DNA from: Sphingomonadales bacterium
GTDB lineage: Bacteria; Pseudomonadota; Alphaproteobacteria; Sphingomonadales; Kordiimonadaceae
Length of the DNA stretch: 34,155 bases
Direction: 5' to 3'
NCBI GenBank assembly: GCA_011088215.1
Contig: JAALKD010000039.1
Coordinates: forward strand, 1-34,155
The notes beneath the pieces are model-generated. The model was not told the DNA's origin. It did not search any database and saw only the letters and a program-made list of their open reading frames with translations. The translations under genes were made by a program, and so were the position numbers. Positions 16,788 through 25,892 of this stretch are shown here, one piece after another (the first letter of the stretch is position 1; each line of letters opens with the position of its first letter).

Positions 16788-17882
16788 TTACTTAGGACCT
16801 GTATCCTGAAACCAAAGCGACGGAAGTGCCTTCTGGCGCGGCCATTCCTCATCGAGAGTATCGTCGTTGTACAGGCGACCATTTACCATAACCCGGTGGA
16901 TGTCAGCGGTGTTTTTCAGGTCAGCGCGCGGATCGCTATTCAACACTACCAGATCAGCGAACTTGCCGGGCTCAATCGAACCCACTTCCTGCTCGTGACC
17001 AATAATATGAGCGCCGTCGATAGTTGCCGCTTTCAGCGTTTCCATCGGGGTTGCTTTGCCGGACCCCAGCATCCACATCTCCCAGTGATAAGCCAAACCC
17101 TGGAACTGGCCGTGGCTGCCAACGCCAACCTTGCCGCCAGCACGCTGAATATCAATGGCACTGTCAGCTATACGGGTGAAGGCATACTCCTCGTCGCGGA
17201 ACCACTGCGCTCGCTTGGTACGCGCGTCGACCACATTGTGGGGCATAAAGTGATTCACTTTAACGTCGTCATGCGGATTGGAGTTGGTGAAGAAGTAATT
17301 CTCTCCAAATGGCCCACCGTAGGTTACCAGTAAGGTTGGTGTGTACCCAATGCCGGTTTGTGCCGCCAGCTGCTGCACGTCCCTGTATAGCGGAATGATC
17401 GGAATATTATGCTCGTTACCAGCAAATCCGTCGATCATGTGGGTCAGATCAAGCTTCATGTCCAAGCCACCTTCTGTGGTTGGCATAATGCCCACCTCTT
17501 TCGCAGCCTGAACGATTTGCTGACGCCGTTTGCGGTTGCCAGTTATGTAGGCTTTGATATTTTTGGTCCGATAATGATCCTTGTAACGTTTCATCACCTT
17601 AACCGCGTCCTCCTTGGACTTGATCGCGGTGTCACTGAACACACCTGGCCCCGTAGACCAAGCTCGCATACCAATCATGCGGCCTGCTTCCACCATATCC
17701 TGATAGGCGAAAATATCAGTCGATGACGTTTGCACATCCAGCCCGCTGGTAACCCCGTAGGCCACATTGGCAAGGAAAGGCCAGAAGTTGTCCTCGATCA
17801 CTTCGCTTCGGGTCCAATTTGACCAATGACCATGGCTATCGACAAATCCGGGCGTGATAAACTTGCCGGACATGTCGCGCAC
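16788..17882 (-). CDS. Amidohydrolase, C-terminal catalytic part of a frameshifted gene
   Basis: This segment encodes the metal-dependent TIM-barrel amidohydrolase domain. The first metal motif is HGH at residues 17-19 (sequence FVDSHGHWSN), with later histidines in DLTHMIDG and VGSHGQF, and the usual C-terminal run GSIEPGKFADLVVLNSDP. The first possible start here is an internal GTG at 17882; the frame remains open upstream to about 17950 and reads NGKFAAVG, then GAEVRDMSGKF, the normal entry to this domain. It is therefore the continuation of the upstream half at 17798-20194 and not an independent gene. The substrate is unknown; relatives act on small amides or cyclic peptides. Confidence 0.85.
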   Translation of the reverse strand: MRDMSGKFITPGFVDSHGHWSNWTRSEVIEDNFWPFLANVAYGVTSGLDVQTSSTDIFAYQDMVEAGRMIGMRAWSTGPGVFSDTAIKSKEDAVKVMKRYKDHYRTKNIKAYITGNRKRRQQIVQAAKEVGIMPTTEGGLDMKLDLTHMIDGFAGNEHNIPIIPLYRDVQQLAAQTGIGYTPTLLVTYGGPFGENYFFTNSNPHDDVKVNHFMPHNVVDARTKRAQWFRDEEYAFTRIADSAIDIQRAGGKVGVGSHGQFQGLAYHWEMWMLGSGKATPMETLKAATIDGAHIIGHEQEVGSIEPGKFADLVVLNSDPRADLKNTADIHRVMVNGRLYNDDTLDEEWPRQKALPSLWFQDTGPK

Positions 17883-20194
17883 TTCCGCGCCGCGTGGTGC
17901 ATCCAGTGAACCACTGGCGCCAACCGCGGCAAACTTACCGTTAGTGATTTCTCCATAGTGCCTGCAGGGCCCATGGTGATCACCGTGGCACCTGTTAAAA
18001 GAATGCTGCCTTCGGGGTTATCGCGCGGCACTTCCACTCGCGCGGTAAAGGACTGATAATCTTTCTCCTCTTCAGCCTCTTCTGCTTTGTCAGCATCCTC
18101 TGCTGGTTCAGCCTTCTCATCCGAGTTCTCGTCAGTCTCCTCTTCCGACTTTTCCTCTTTTTCAGGCTTTACCCATTCAACGTCAGCCAGTTTCTGGGTA
18201 TAAATTGTGCTGCCCGAAGACCACAAAATCGTCTCGCCGTCTGCTGACCATTCAAAATAGTCAACGCCGAAATCAGACAGGGTTTTCAGCGGAACAGACG
18301 GGCCGGCAACATTAACTGTCACTGCCGTGCGGCCTGTTTGCGGCACAGCAACAACCTGCAATTGTTCCTGCGAACGCGCCAATGCATAGCGACCATCGGG
18401 GCTGAGGCGCATATCGCGCGCAGGCACAGGCTGGGCCGCAAAATACAGCCCCTGACCGGTAACTTTTACATGATCGCGCCGATCAGTACCATCCAGCCGC
18501 ACGGAAAACAGGGTGCCGTCACCGCCGCCGATTAATCCCCCGCCTGCGTATAGATATACCCGGTCTGCTGCATCACCGAAGTGGATCGTACTAAATCCGG
18601 TGCCTGCAAGCACAACACGCTCATCGCCGCTATCCACATCGACTGCAACCAAGTCGCTGGGCGGTGAAGGATTGCCCAAATTAAATTGATGGTTCGAACC
18701 GCGCACAGCAACAATTTCATCATTGCCCGGGGCGAAATGCGGGTCGGAGTAATAACCTGATGTCTTTGTGACTTGTTCGGGGCGGCCACGACCATTGGCA
18801 CGCATTCGCCATATATGACCGCCGCTTGCATCCCAGCTTATGAAGGTAATATGGCGTCCATCGTGCGACCAGCTGGGCTGGAACACATTTGTCCCGGCGC
18901 GTGTGATTTTACTTGGCGTTGCCCCGTCTTCCAGCGACATGGAATATAGCTCTCCCAACGCTGAGAAAACAATGGTCGTACCGTCAGGCGACAGCGACGG
19001 CGTTTGCGCCATACGTGCAACTACAGGCCCTTCCGGGTCTTTTTCCTGATGGATCAAATTGGGACCAACATCAATTTTCACCTTTGCGGTGAACGGAATA
19101 TTGGTGCGAGCGCCGTCCTCAATTGCAATACGTTCGATTTTGCCGCCGCTATTCAGCACAATTGCACTACCATCGGGCGTGAAGCTGTAGGCAGGCAGCA
19201 GGTCGCGGGTTGCCCTCGATTCCTGATCATCCCGGGTAATCGGATAAGCCAGCCAGCGGTCTTCGCCGGTAGTCATATTGCGCACCCTGAGACCTGTTTG
19301 GGTTTCATGCCGCGTTCCATAAACCAACATGTTGCCGTCTGGTGAAATGGCCGGACGTACTGCGCCGCCGTAGGCGTTTGCGATTACATCGGTGGTGCCT
19401 TCCTGCATGTCACGGCGAACCACAGACCAGGGGAAATTGGTAAGGTTATATGTAAACCCTCCCAGAGCTCCCGCATAATAGAGGTAACGCCCGTCAGATG
19501 ACGGAGACGCCCCCATGGCATTCGGTTGCTGCGCGCGCGGTGTGCCTGGTCCGCCAGGCTTGGAATTGGTTATTTGAATGCCCTTGCCTCCATGCTTGTG
19601 GTACATCCAAATCTCGTTGGCACCGATCCCGTTAGAAATTTGCGAAACAAACACGTTGTCGCCGTCTGCCGACCATGCCGGACTCATGGCTTCACCTGAC
19701 CCCATGGACGAAAGCTTCTTGGGTTTGGAACCATCTACGCCCGCGATGTATAGATTATCTGAGCCATCTTCATCGGAAATATAGGCGATCTGGCTGCCGT
19801 CCGGCGAAAAAACCGGCTGAGACTGGAAAGCCATACCGGTTATCAACGCAGCGGCCTCACCGCCCGTCATAGGCATGGTATAAATGTCGCCCAGTAGCTC
19901 AAACATGATGGTCTGGCCATTCGGCGACACGTCCAGCGACACCCAGGTCGCCTCATCGGTTTCAAACTCAACAGTTCGCGCTGCTTCAAGCGGAAGGGCT
20001 TTTTTCTTATCTTTTTCGTCTTTTTTTGCTTCCTTTTTTTCGGTAACCGGTTCGTCCTGAACCGCACTTACAGGGGGCTCAACCCACTTTTCTTGAACTG
20101 GCGGGGTCGTTAAACCCGAGGCAAAGACCGGTGCAGACAACAGGCTTGTTGACAGTAGCGCTGCAGCCAGCGCCCGCTTGGTTGAAACAGACAT
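17798..20194 (-). CDS. TolB-like beta-propeller amidohydrolase, N-terminal part of a frameshifted gene
   Basis: This is the N-terminal part of a secreted protein of roughly 1,130 residues that would span 16788-20194. ATG 20194 follows GAGGGG by 7 bp and starts a signal peptide (cleavage near VFASG). A lysine/glutamate-rich linker is followed by WD40/PD40 (TolB-like) repeats with motifs such as SPDGSQIAYISDEDG, SADGDNVF and SPDGRYALA, then a highly acidic linker, and finally LLTGATVITMG, the start of the amidohydrolase beta-sandwich. After GTMEKS the frame shifts (about 17938-17950) and the last ~30 residues are aberrant. The net loss is 1 base plus possibly a multiple of three. Base error or inactivating lesion cannot be told apart here. 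Confidence 0.85.
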   Translation of the reverse strand: MSVSTKRALAAALLSTSLLSAPVFASGLTTPPVQEKWVEPPVSAVQDEPVTEKKEAKKDEKDKKKALPLEAARTVEFETDEATWVSLDVSPNGQTIMFELLGDIYTMPMTGGEAAALITGMAFQSQPVFSPDGSQIAYISDEDGSDNLYIAGVDGSKPKKLSSMGSGEAMSPAWSADGDNVFVSQISNGIGANEIWMYHKHGGKGIQITNSKPGGPGTPRAQQPNAMGASPSSDGRYLYYAGALGGFTYNLTNFPWSVVRRDMQEGTTDVIANAYGGAVRPAISPDGNMLVYGTRHETQTGLRVRNMTTGEDRWLAYPITRDDQESRATRDLLPAYSFTPDGSAIVLNSGGKIERIAIEDGARTNIPFTAKVKIDVGPNLIHQEKDPEGPVVARMAQTPSLSPDGTTIVFSALGELYSMSLEDGATPSKITRAGTNVFQPSWSHDGRHITFISWDASGGHIWRMRANGRGRPEQVTKTSGYYSDPHFAPGNDEIVAVRGSNHQFNLGNPSPPSDLVAVDVDSGDERVVLAGTGFSTIHFGDAADRVYLYAGGGLIGGGDGTLFSVRLDGTDRRDHVKVTGQGLYFAAQPVPARDMRLSPDGRYALARSQEQLQVVAVPQTGRTAVTVNVAGPSVPLKTLSDFGVDYFEWSADGETILWSSGSTIYTQKLADVEWVKPEKEEKSEEETDENSDEKAEPAEDADKAEEAEEEKDYQSFTARVEVPRDNPEGSILLTGATVITMGPAGTMEKSLTVSLPRLAPVVHWMHHAARKCATCPASLSRPDLSIAMVIGQIGPEAK

Positions 20195-20300
20195 TGAAAT
20201 CCCCTCGATTTCCGTACAGACCGGCATTGTCCCACCCGGTTCTGTCGCATTATTTTGTGGCCCTGAGGCCAGACAGTTAAAGCCTAGCGAGCCCCCCAGA

Positions 20301-20332
20301 CCTGTTCAAATAAATAATGCAATTTGAACAGG
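20301..20332. promoter_or_regulatory. Perfect 11-bp dyad between divergent genes
   Basis: CCTGTTCAAAT (20301-20311) and ATTTGAACAGG (20322-20332) are separated by a 10-bp AT-rich spacer. It lies in the 317-bp gap between the amidohydrolase and M28 peptidase starts, which suits an operator for one or both. No regulator can be assigned. Confidence 0.45.
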
Positions 20333-20431
20333 TATTTAAACCAATTGTATAGCCAAGGCCCTAATATCCACGTCTGGACGCTGCATCGGTAAACCTCCGT
20401 TGCAGGGAATCACATACGGCCCTGCTCGCCC

Positions 20432-20461
20432 TTGTTAATTGGTCCGATCCGTAGTTATGAT
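20432..20461 (+). promoter_or_regulatory. Candidate promoter for the M28 peptidase
   Basis: TTGTTA (20432-20437) and TATGAT (20456-20461) are spaced 18 bp and lie about 50 bp before the ATG at 20512. This is a motif match only. Confidence 0.3.
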
Positions 20462-20511
20462 CACTTTGGGTATCAATCGGGGTCTTATTTCAGACACTTA
20501 AGGGGAAATTC

Positions 20512-21999
20512 ATGAGACATTTTGTCAAAGCATCGATGCTAGTTGCCAGCTTACTGTTAGCACCAACAACGCAAGCTGGCGACGGCGACAGGTTGCGCGC
20601 GGCACTGGATGGCGCCACACCGCTAATTGATGACCTGAAATATCTCACTGATACAATTGGCGGACGCCCCATGGGGTCCAGGGCCAACGAGCGAGCAGTA
20701 GACTGGATAGCAAGCCGCCTGCGGGATGCAGGGCTTGAGGTTACAACACCAGCGTTTGACCTGCCACGTAACTGGGTAGCCGGGCAAGCCCACGCGACGG
20801 TAACCAGTTCTTCTTTTTCCTTTGAACCCACATTTGTCCCTCGGGTTTACTCGGCTTCAACTGAAGGCAATGTAACCGCCCGCCTTGTGGACATAGGCCT
20901 GGGTACAGAAGAAGATTTTGCCCGAGTCGGCGATACCATCACCGGGGCCTTCGCTCTGGTTCACACACCTGTTTTGACCGACGCCGCCGGGCTGGCAGGC
21001 CTGTTCAGCGAATACACCCAAAGCTATTTTGCTAAAGCCAGAGCGGCGGCGGCCGGTGCGAAAGGCGTCATATATGTCTCATCCCGGCCCAAGGGGCTGA
21101 TGATGCGCCACGTGTCAGTGAAAGCCTTCGAAAACACTCTGATCACCGCCACCATTGACCGTGAAAACGGCTTGCGCATCCAGCGCGCCATCAAGGCCGG
21201 CGAAACAGTAACCCTGACTGCCAACATCACTGCAGATGACACCAAAGGCGGCAGCGCCCGCAATGTCATAGCGGAAATTCGCGGCAGCGAACGACCCGAC
21301 GAAGTTGTTATCATTGGCGCCCATATGGACAGCCACGACTTGGGTACAGGCGCGCTTGATAACGGCACCAACACATCAATCGTTATGGATATGGCCCGCC
21401 AGATCAAGGCATCCGGCATCGTGCCCAAACGGACCATTCGCTTTGCGCTATGGAACGGCGAAGAATACGGCCTATTAGGTTCGGGCGCCTATGTAGCTGC
21501 CAATATGGACCAGATGGACAACCACGTTGTCAGCATTACCCATGATATTGGCGGTGGCCGCATCAACGGATATTTTGTTAACGGCGGTGCCGGATTGCTG
21601 GAAGAAACCAACCAGGCAATGGACGTGATTAACGACCGGGGCCCTTTTGCCAACTTTGTTGCCCCGATTGTTGGCACCGACAATTACGATTTCATGATGT
21701 ACGGCGTGCCTAATCTGGTGGCCAATCAAGAAGACGCCACCTATGCCTCAAATTATCACGCCCAGTCGGATACCTTTGACAAAGTAGACCTGATACAGTT
21801 GAAGAAGAATGCTACCATTGCCGGTCATACCGTGCTGCATTTTGCCAACAGTGACTGGCGTGGGGTGCGCGCCACCGGCGAAGAAATAGCTATCATGGTC
21901 GAAGCCAGTAAACTTCACCCCTCCATGGACAGCTTCGGGCTGTTGGATGCCTGGATACGCGGTGAGCGGGGCCTGAACCCCAACGCCCAAAAACCGTAA
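20512..21999 (+). CDS. Secreted M28-family zinc aminopeptidase
   Basis: This 495-residue exopeptidase has a signal peptide (cleavage after TTQA near residue 22) and a PA-domain insertion at about 120-240. The M28 site is complete: His271 and Asp283 (AHMDSHD and ALDNGTN), catalytic Glu317 with zinc ligand Glu318 (WNGEEYGLLGS), Asp345 (THDIGGG) and His416 (NYHAQSD). It should release N-terminal residues from peptides in the periplasm or outside. ATG 20512 follows AAGGGG. It is divergent from the amidohydrolase, another exported hydrolase, and ends at a strong hairpin shared with the convergent gene. Confidence 0.92.
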   Translation: MRHFVKASMLVASLLLAPTTQAGDGDRLRAALDGATPLIDDLKYLTDTIGGRPMGSRANERAVDWIASRLRDAGLEVTTPAFDLPRNWVAGQAHATVTSSSFSFEPTFVPRVYSASTEGNVTARLVDIGLGTEEDFARVGDTITGAFALVHTPVLTDAAGLAGLFSEYTQSYFAKARAAAAGAKGVIYVSSRPKGLMMRHVSVKAFENTLITATIDRENGLRIQRAIKAGETVTLTANITADDTKGGSARNVIAEIRGSERPDEVVIIGAHMDSHDLGTGALDNGTNTSIVMDMARQIKASGIVPKRTIRFALWNGEEYGLLGSGAYVAANMDQMDNHVVSITHDIGGGRINGYFVNGGAGLLEETNQAMDVINDRGPFANFVAPIVGTDNYDFMMYGVPNLVANQEDATYASNYHAQSDTFDKVDLIQLKKNATIAGHTVLHFANSDWRGVRATGEEIAIMVEASKLHPSMDSFGLLDAWIRGERGLNPNAQKP

Positions 22000-22001
22000 A
22001 T

Positions 22002-22044
22002 GCGAGACCCCGCCACCAGCCTTACGCTGGTCGACGGGGTCGCC
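22002..22044. terminator. Bidirectional hairpin between convergent genes
   Basis: The stem has two helical segments, GACCCCG with CGGGGTC and ACCAGC with GCTGGT, separated by short bulges. It begins 2 bp after the peptidase stop and ends 5 bp before the NTF2-like stop. T-tracts on either side are weak. Confidence 0.65.
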
Positions 22045-22049
22045 AAATA

Positions 22050-22484
22050 TTATTGCAGCACAAATGCCTTGGCGATAATTTTCCACTGCCCGTTCACTTT
22101 GCCCAACGTCAAGGCATCATAAAAACGGTCTGTCGAGCGGAACAAAACAACCGCCAACCGGTCGTCGACCATATTCATGTTAATGATCGCGCCGTCGCGG
22201 TTGCCACCAGCCGGATTTTCATTAGCCGACCAGCTGGTAAGAACCTCGTTCATGTCTTTCCATGAACGCACGGCCTCTTGACCATCTTCGCCTTTTGTTA
22301 CGCCAACCATTGTCGCGTTATCTGCGTCAAAAGCACGGAACAGGCGCTCGCGACTACCTTCACCCTGACCGTGAAAATAATCAAACACGGCAGCTTTAAT
22401 CGCCGCTTTGTCTTCTGCGCTGTCTGCCAACGCAGGTGCCGCAAATACACATGCCAATATAAGCGTCGTTAAAAACTTCATCAT
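22050..22484 (-). CDS. Secreted NTF2-like (lumazine-binding/SnoaL-like) protein
   Basis: This 144-residue protein has a signal peptide (cleavage after PALA near residue 20) followed by an NTF2-like cone fold: an N-terminal helix (DKAAIKAAVFDYFHG), a central RLFRAFDADNATMVGV segment and C-terminal strands ending VNGQWKIIAKAFV. The pattern is that of the putative lumazine-binding family. Such proteins are small binding pockets with no fixed function. AGGGG lies 7 bp before ATG 22484. Confidence 0.75.
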   Translation of the reverse strand: MMKFLTTLILACVFAAPALADSAEDKAAIKAAVFDYFHGQGEGSRERLFRAFDADNATMVGVTKGEDGQEAVRSWKDMNEVLTSWSANENPAGGNRDGAIINMNMVDDRLAVVLFRSTDRFYDALTLGKVNGQWKIIAKAFVLQ

Positions 22485-22564
22485 TTCTATCCCCTCTGTT
22501 TATATCTGTCGCTCTCATGCAGCCAACGCACGCCGTCTCGGCAGCTTAGAGGTTAGCCGTATGT

Positions 22565-22589
22565 TATAATGATACAGTGTAACTATAAT
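22565..22589. promoter_or_regulatory. Tandem TATAAT hexamers between divergent genes
   Basis: Two TATAATG copies (22565-22571 and 22584-22590) lie in the 256-bp gap between the NTF2-like and ABC transporter starts. Either hexamer could serve as a -10 on the plus strand, but no good -35 is visible at the right distance. Confidence 0.3.
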
Positions 22590-22612
22590 GGCTGCAAAAT
22601 AATTTTGTCCCC

Positions 22613-22634
22613 AGCCTTTCAATATTGAAAGGCT
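22613..22634. promoter_or_regulatory. 22-bp perfect palindrome upstream of the ABC operon
   Basis: The sequence reads AGCCTTTCAAT and its exact complement ATTGAAAGGCT with no spacer. It lies 107 bp before the ATP-binding gene and just after the tandem TATAAT elements, a good position for an operator. It could also form a hairpin in the leader. Confidence 0.45.
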
Positions 22635-22740
22635 TCGCCGCCTAACCATTTGTACTGGTAACCGGCGCTACGTTGTGTTCATTAGTAAAATAGCCGCCAG
22701 CAAATAACGCCCCGATTCACGTACCTGAAGGCTTTAGGAC

Positions 22741-23394
22741 ATGTTGAAAATAAATAATCTGTGCAAGTCCTACTCCACGCCTCAAGGCGAAATGGACGTG
22801 CTGAAGAACCTGTCGCTTGACATTCAAGCTGGTGAGAAAGTTGCGCTTGTAGGCGAATCCGGCTGCGGAAAAAGTACGCTCTTGCATGTGATCGCAGGGC
22901 TGGAGCCGATCCAGGCAGGGTCAGTAAAAGTTGGCGGAACAGATGTTGCCGCTCTTGACGAAGCTGGACGCGCCGCCCTAAGGCGGGAAAATCTCAGTCT
23001 GGTATTTCAGCAGTTCAATCTTATAACCAGCATGACGGTTGCAGATAATCTGTCGTTTGAGGCCCAGTTAGCTGGGCGATATGATCCGGATTGGACAAAC
23101 GAATTGTCCGACCGACTTGACCTGAGCGAATTGATGCATCGTTACCCCGAGCAGCTGTCTGGTGGCCAACAACAAAGGCTGGCTATCGCACGGTCATTTG
23201 CTGCAAAGCCCAGCCTTATTCTCGCCGATGAGCCCACAGGAAATTTGGATGAAGCCAACAGCGATATTGTCTTGGATATCGCCTTTGAATTGGTCGCACA
23301 AACCGGCTGCACATTGGTGTTGGCAACCCACAGCAGCCGTCTGGCAAAACGTGCAGACCGTATTCTCCGGCTCAGCGGTGGCCAGTTGTTATGA
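22741..23394 (+). CDS. ABC transporter ATP-binding protein (LolD/MacB-type)
   Basis: This 217-residue ATPase carries Walker A GESGCGKST (38-46), Q-loop in VFQQFNLI, signature LSGGQ (139-143), Walker B with DEPTG (163-167) and the switch histidine in LATHS. The FQQFNLI and LADEPTGNLD sequences place it with the LolD/MacB/FtsE group, which power transfer of lipids or lipoproteins or act by mechanotransmission rather than moving a solute across the membrane. The next gene begins inside its stop codon (ATGA, 23391-23394), so the two are translationally coupled. Confidence 0.92.
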   Translation: MLKINNLCKSYSTPQGEMDVLKNLSLDIQAGEKVALVGESGCGKSTLLHVIAGLEPIQAGSVKVGGTDVAALDEAGRAALRRENLSLVFQQFNLITSMTVADNLSFEAQLAGRYDPDWTNELSDRLDLSELMHRYPEQLSGGQQQRLAIARSFAAKPSLILADEPTGNLDEANSDIVLDIAFELVAQTGCTLVLATHSSRLAKRADRILRLSGGQLL

Positions 23395-25892
23395 CCCGCT
23401 CGCTGACAAACACGCATGCTAGCGAGCAAGCGGGGCTTTTGGTCGTCGCTCACGCATTATTCAGCCACTGGAGACGCCACAAAATCCAAGCCATCACGCT
23501 TGTTGTCGGGCTGGCATCAGCAACCGCCCTTTGGACAGCGGTGCAAGCCCTGAACAGCCACGCCCGCGCAAACTACGCAGCAGCAGCGGCAACCGTTGAG
23601 GGTGTCAACCGCCCGGCGTTGGTCAGCAATGAGGGCACAGCCTTTGACCAACGCGCCTTTGCGGCGTTGCGACGTGCAGGCATAGACGTGACTCCGGTTA
23701 TTGTTGGCCGCTTCTTGCACCAAAACACGGTTATCGAGTTAACCGGCATCGATCCCGTAACCAACCGGAACGGAACCTTTGGTTCGACTGGTTCGGTAGA
23801 GCACACAGCCCTTGACGGACAACAGATGTTGGCCTTTATCCAACCGCCCGGCGTGCTGTATGCAAGCACTGATACAGCCGTTCAGCTTGAAGCATATTTT
23901 TCGAGCCAACGTATAGAATCGCCGCCTAAAGTAGTGGCAAGACCAGACCTCACCAACGGCATGGCGATCGGCGATGTAACAACAGTCCAGCGCCTAATGG
24001 CCTTGGAGGGGCGGCTGTCAAAACTATTACTGCCCGCATCTGCCCCTGCCGAACTGGTGGACTTACCATCCCCATGGAACCAAACGCTCAGGCTTGAGGA
24101 AGCAGCGCAGCAGGTTGATCTTAACGGCCTGACCGATAGCTTTCATCTCAACCTAACCGCCTTTGGCCTGCTGTGTTTTCTGGTGGGGTTGTTTATTGTT
24201 TATTCCGCTATTGGCCTGGCTATTGAAGACCGACTGTCCAGCATTCGAACTCTCAGGATATGCGGGGTTTCGCGGCGACGGCTTTTGGGCCTTATGATTG
24301 TTGAGATGACCGGTTTGGCGATCATAGCTGGTAGCATTGGTGTTGTGCTGGGTTATTTTATTGCCAGCTTGCTATTGCCAGATATCGCCGCCAGCCTACG
24401 CGGTCTATATGGTGCCCGCATCAGCGGTAGCCTATCGCTCGACACATCATGGTGGGTCGGCGGAATTGCTATCAGCGTACTGGGAGTTTTAGCCGCGGCG
24501 CTTGGTGGTTTTTTCCGAGTCTCAAAAATGTCGTTGTTGGAGTTCAAGGGCACCGACGCATGGAGAGCCAAACAGAACAAAACCATCACCATAAAAGCGA
24601 CTTTGGCTCTGGTTTTCCTGACTTTGGCTCTGATTTCCTATGGTTTTGGCCAAGGGTTAATGGCTGCATTCGGGGTAATGGCCGGCATATTGCTCGCCGC
24701 CGCTTTTCTATTGCCCCTCCTATTGAAGGCCTTCCTTGCTATCGGTTTGCGTTTTGCCTCAACGCCACTCAGCAGGTGGTTTTGGGCCGATGCCCGACAG
24801 CAACTTACCGGACTGTCTCTCGCCCTGATGGCCTTGATGTTGGCACTGGGCACCAACATCGGCGTCAGTGGCATGGTCAGCGGATTTCGAGACACCTTTG
24901 ACGCCTTTCTGGAGGAACGGCTATCTGCCGATCTCTATTTGCTAGCAGCATCAAAGAACCAGGGACGTGCAATCGCGGCTTGGGCCGCGGGCCAATCGGA
25001 AATAGAAGCGGTGCTGCCGATTACTGGGGCCAGCAGTCAAATTGGCGGTCAGCCTGTCAATATAGCTGGCTTTGAGGACCATGCTTCATATCGCGATACA
25101 TGGAGCTTTCTAGAGGCTACCCACGATGTTTGGGACCGCACGGTTTCTGGTGGTTCGGTTTTGGTCAACGAACAGCTGGCCCGCCGCTATACCAGTTGGG
25201 TTAACAGCACAATTTCGCTGGAAACCGCCGCCGGGCCGCAGGTGTTCACTATTGTTGGTGTTTACTCGGACTACGGCAACCCACTTGCGGAAGTCCGCAT
25301 GGTCAACCAGTCAGTGGAGGCCAATTGGCCCGATGCTACCCAGCGCAGATTCGCGCTCATAACATCTGCCGGAGATCAGGTCCGCGCCGCTATCATCAGC
25401 GAATTTGACTTGCCCGGCAGCCAGATCATCAATCAGGCCGCACTTAAGAGTTTTTCGCGCGGAATTTTCGAGAAGACCTTCACCATTTCGGATGCCCTGA
25501 GCGGCTTGACATTGGGAGTTGCGGCCATTGCCATGTTTACCAGCTTGCTCGCACTTTCCAGCGCACGCATTTCGGGTGTCGCACCCCTGTGGGCGATGGG
25601 AGTGGCCAGAAAGAAGCTGGCTTTTTACGAGCTGAAGAAAATATTACTTTTGGCCATTTTAACTGCAGTTGCAGCAATACCGCTGGGTATAGCCATCACC
25701 TGGTGTCTGGTCGCAGTTGTAAACGTTGAAGCTTTTGGCTGGCGGTTGCCGCTGCATCTGTTTCCGTCCCAATGGGCAATCATTGGTTTACTTGGCCTGT
25801 TGAGTGCACTTGTCGCTGCGATTTACCCCGCATTGAAGCTGCAGAAAACGCCACCGGCGCTGCTGTCTAAGGTATTTGCCAATGACCATTAA
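23391..25892 (+). CDS. FtsX-like ABC transporter permease
   Basis: This is an 833-residue inner-membrane protein with the duplicated FtsX/MacB layout: an N-terminal TM (about 34-54), a large periplasmic domain, then TM groups around residues 255-375, further TMs near 400-450 and 475-500, a second periplasmic domain and a final TM block near 700-820. It is the partner of the ATPase just upstream. With the AttH-like lipocalin downstream it forms a conserved three-gene arrangement. By analogy with Lol/Mac systems it may extract or move a lipid or hydrophobic ligand at the outer face of the inner membrane (inference). Confidence 0.88.
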   Translation: MTRSLTNTHASEQAGLLVVAHALFSHWRRHKIQAITLVVGLASATALWTAVQALNSHARANYAAAAATVEGVNRPALVSNEGTAFDQRAFAALRRAGIDVTPVIVGRFLHQNTVIELTGIDPVTNRNGTFGSTGSVEHTALDGQQMLAFIQPPGVLYASTDTAVQLEAYFSSQRIESPPKVVARPDLTNGMAIGDVTTVQRLMALEGRLSKLLLPASAPAELVDLPSPWNQTLRLEEAAQQVDLNGLTDSFHLNLTAFGLLCFLVGLFIVYSAIGLAIEDRLSSIRTLRICGVSRRRLLGLMIVEMTGLAIIAGSIGVVLGYFIASLLLPDIAASLRGLYGARISGSLSLDTSWWVGGIAISVLGVLAAALGGFFRVSKMSLLEFKGTDAWRAKQNKTITIKATLALVFLTLALISYGFGQGLMAAFGVMAGILLAAAFLLPLLLKAFLAIGLRFASTPLSRWFWADARQQLTGLSLALMALMLALGTNIGVSGMVSGFRDTFDAFLEERLSADLYLLAASKNQGRAIAAWAAGQSEIEAVLPITGASSQIGGQPVNIAGFEDHASYRDTWSFLEATHDVWDRTVSGGSVLVNEQLARRYTSWVNSTISLETAAGPQVFTIVGVYSDYGNPLAEVRMVNQSVEANWPDATQRRFALITSAGDQVRAAIISEFDLPGSQIINQAALKSFSRGIFEKTFTISDALSGLTLGVAAIAMFTSLLALSSARISGVAPLWAMGVARKKLAFYELKKILLLAILTAVAAIPLGIAITWCLVAVVNVEAFGWRLPLHLFPSQWAIIGLLGLLSALVAAIYPALKLQKTPPALLSKVFANDH

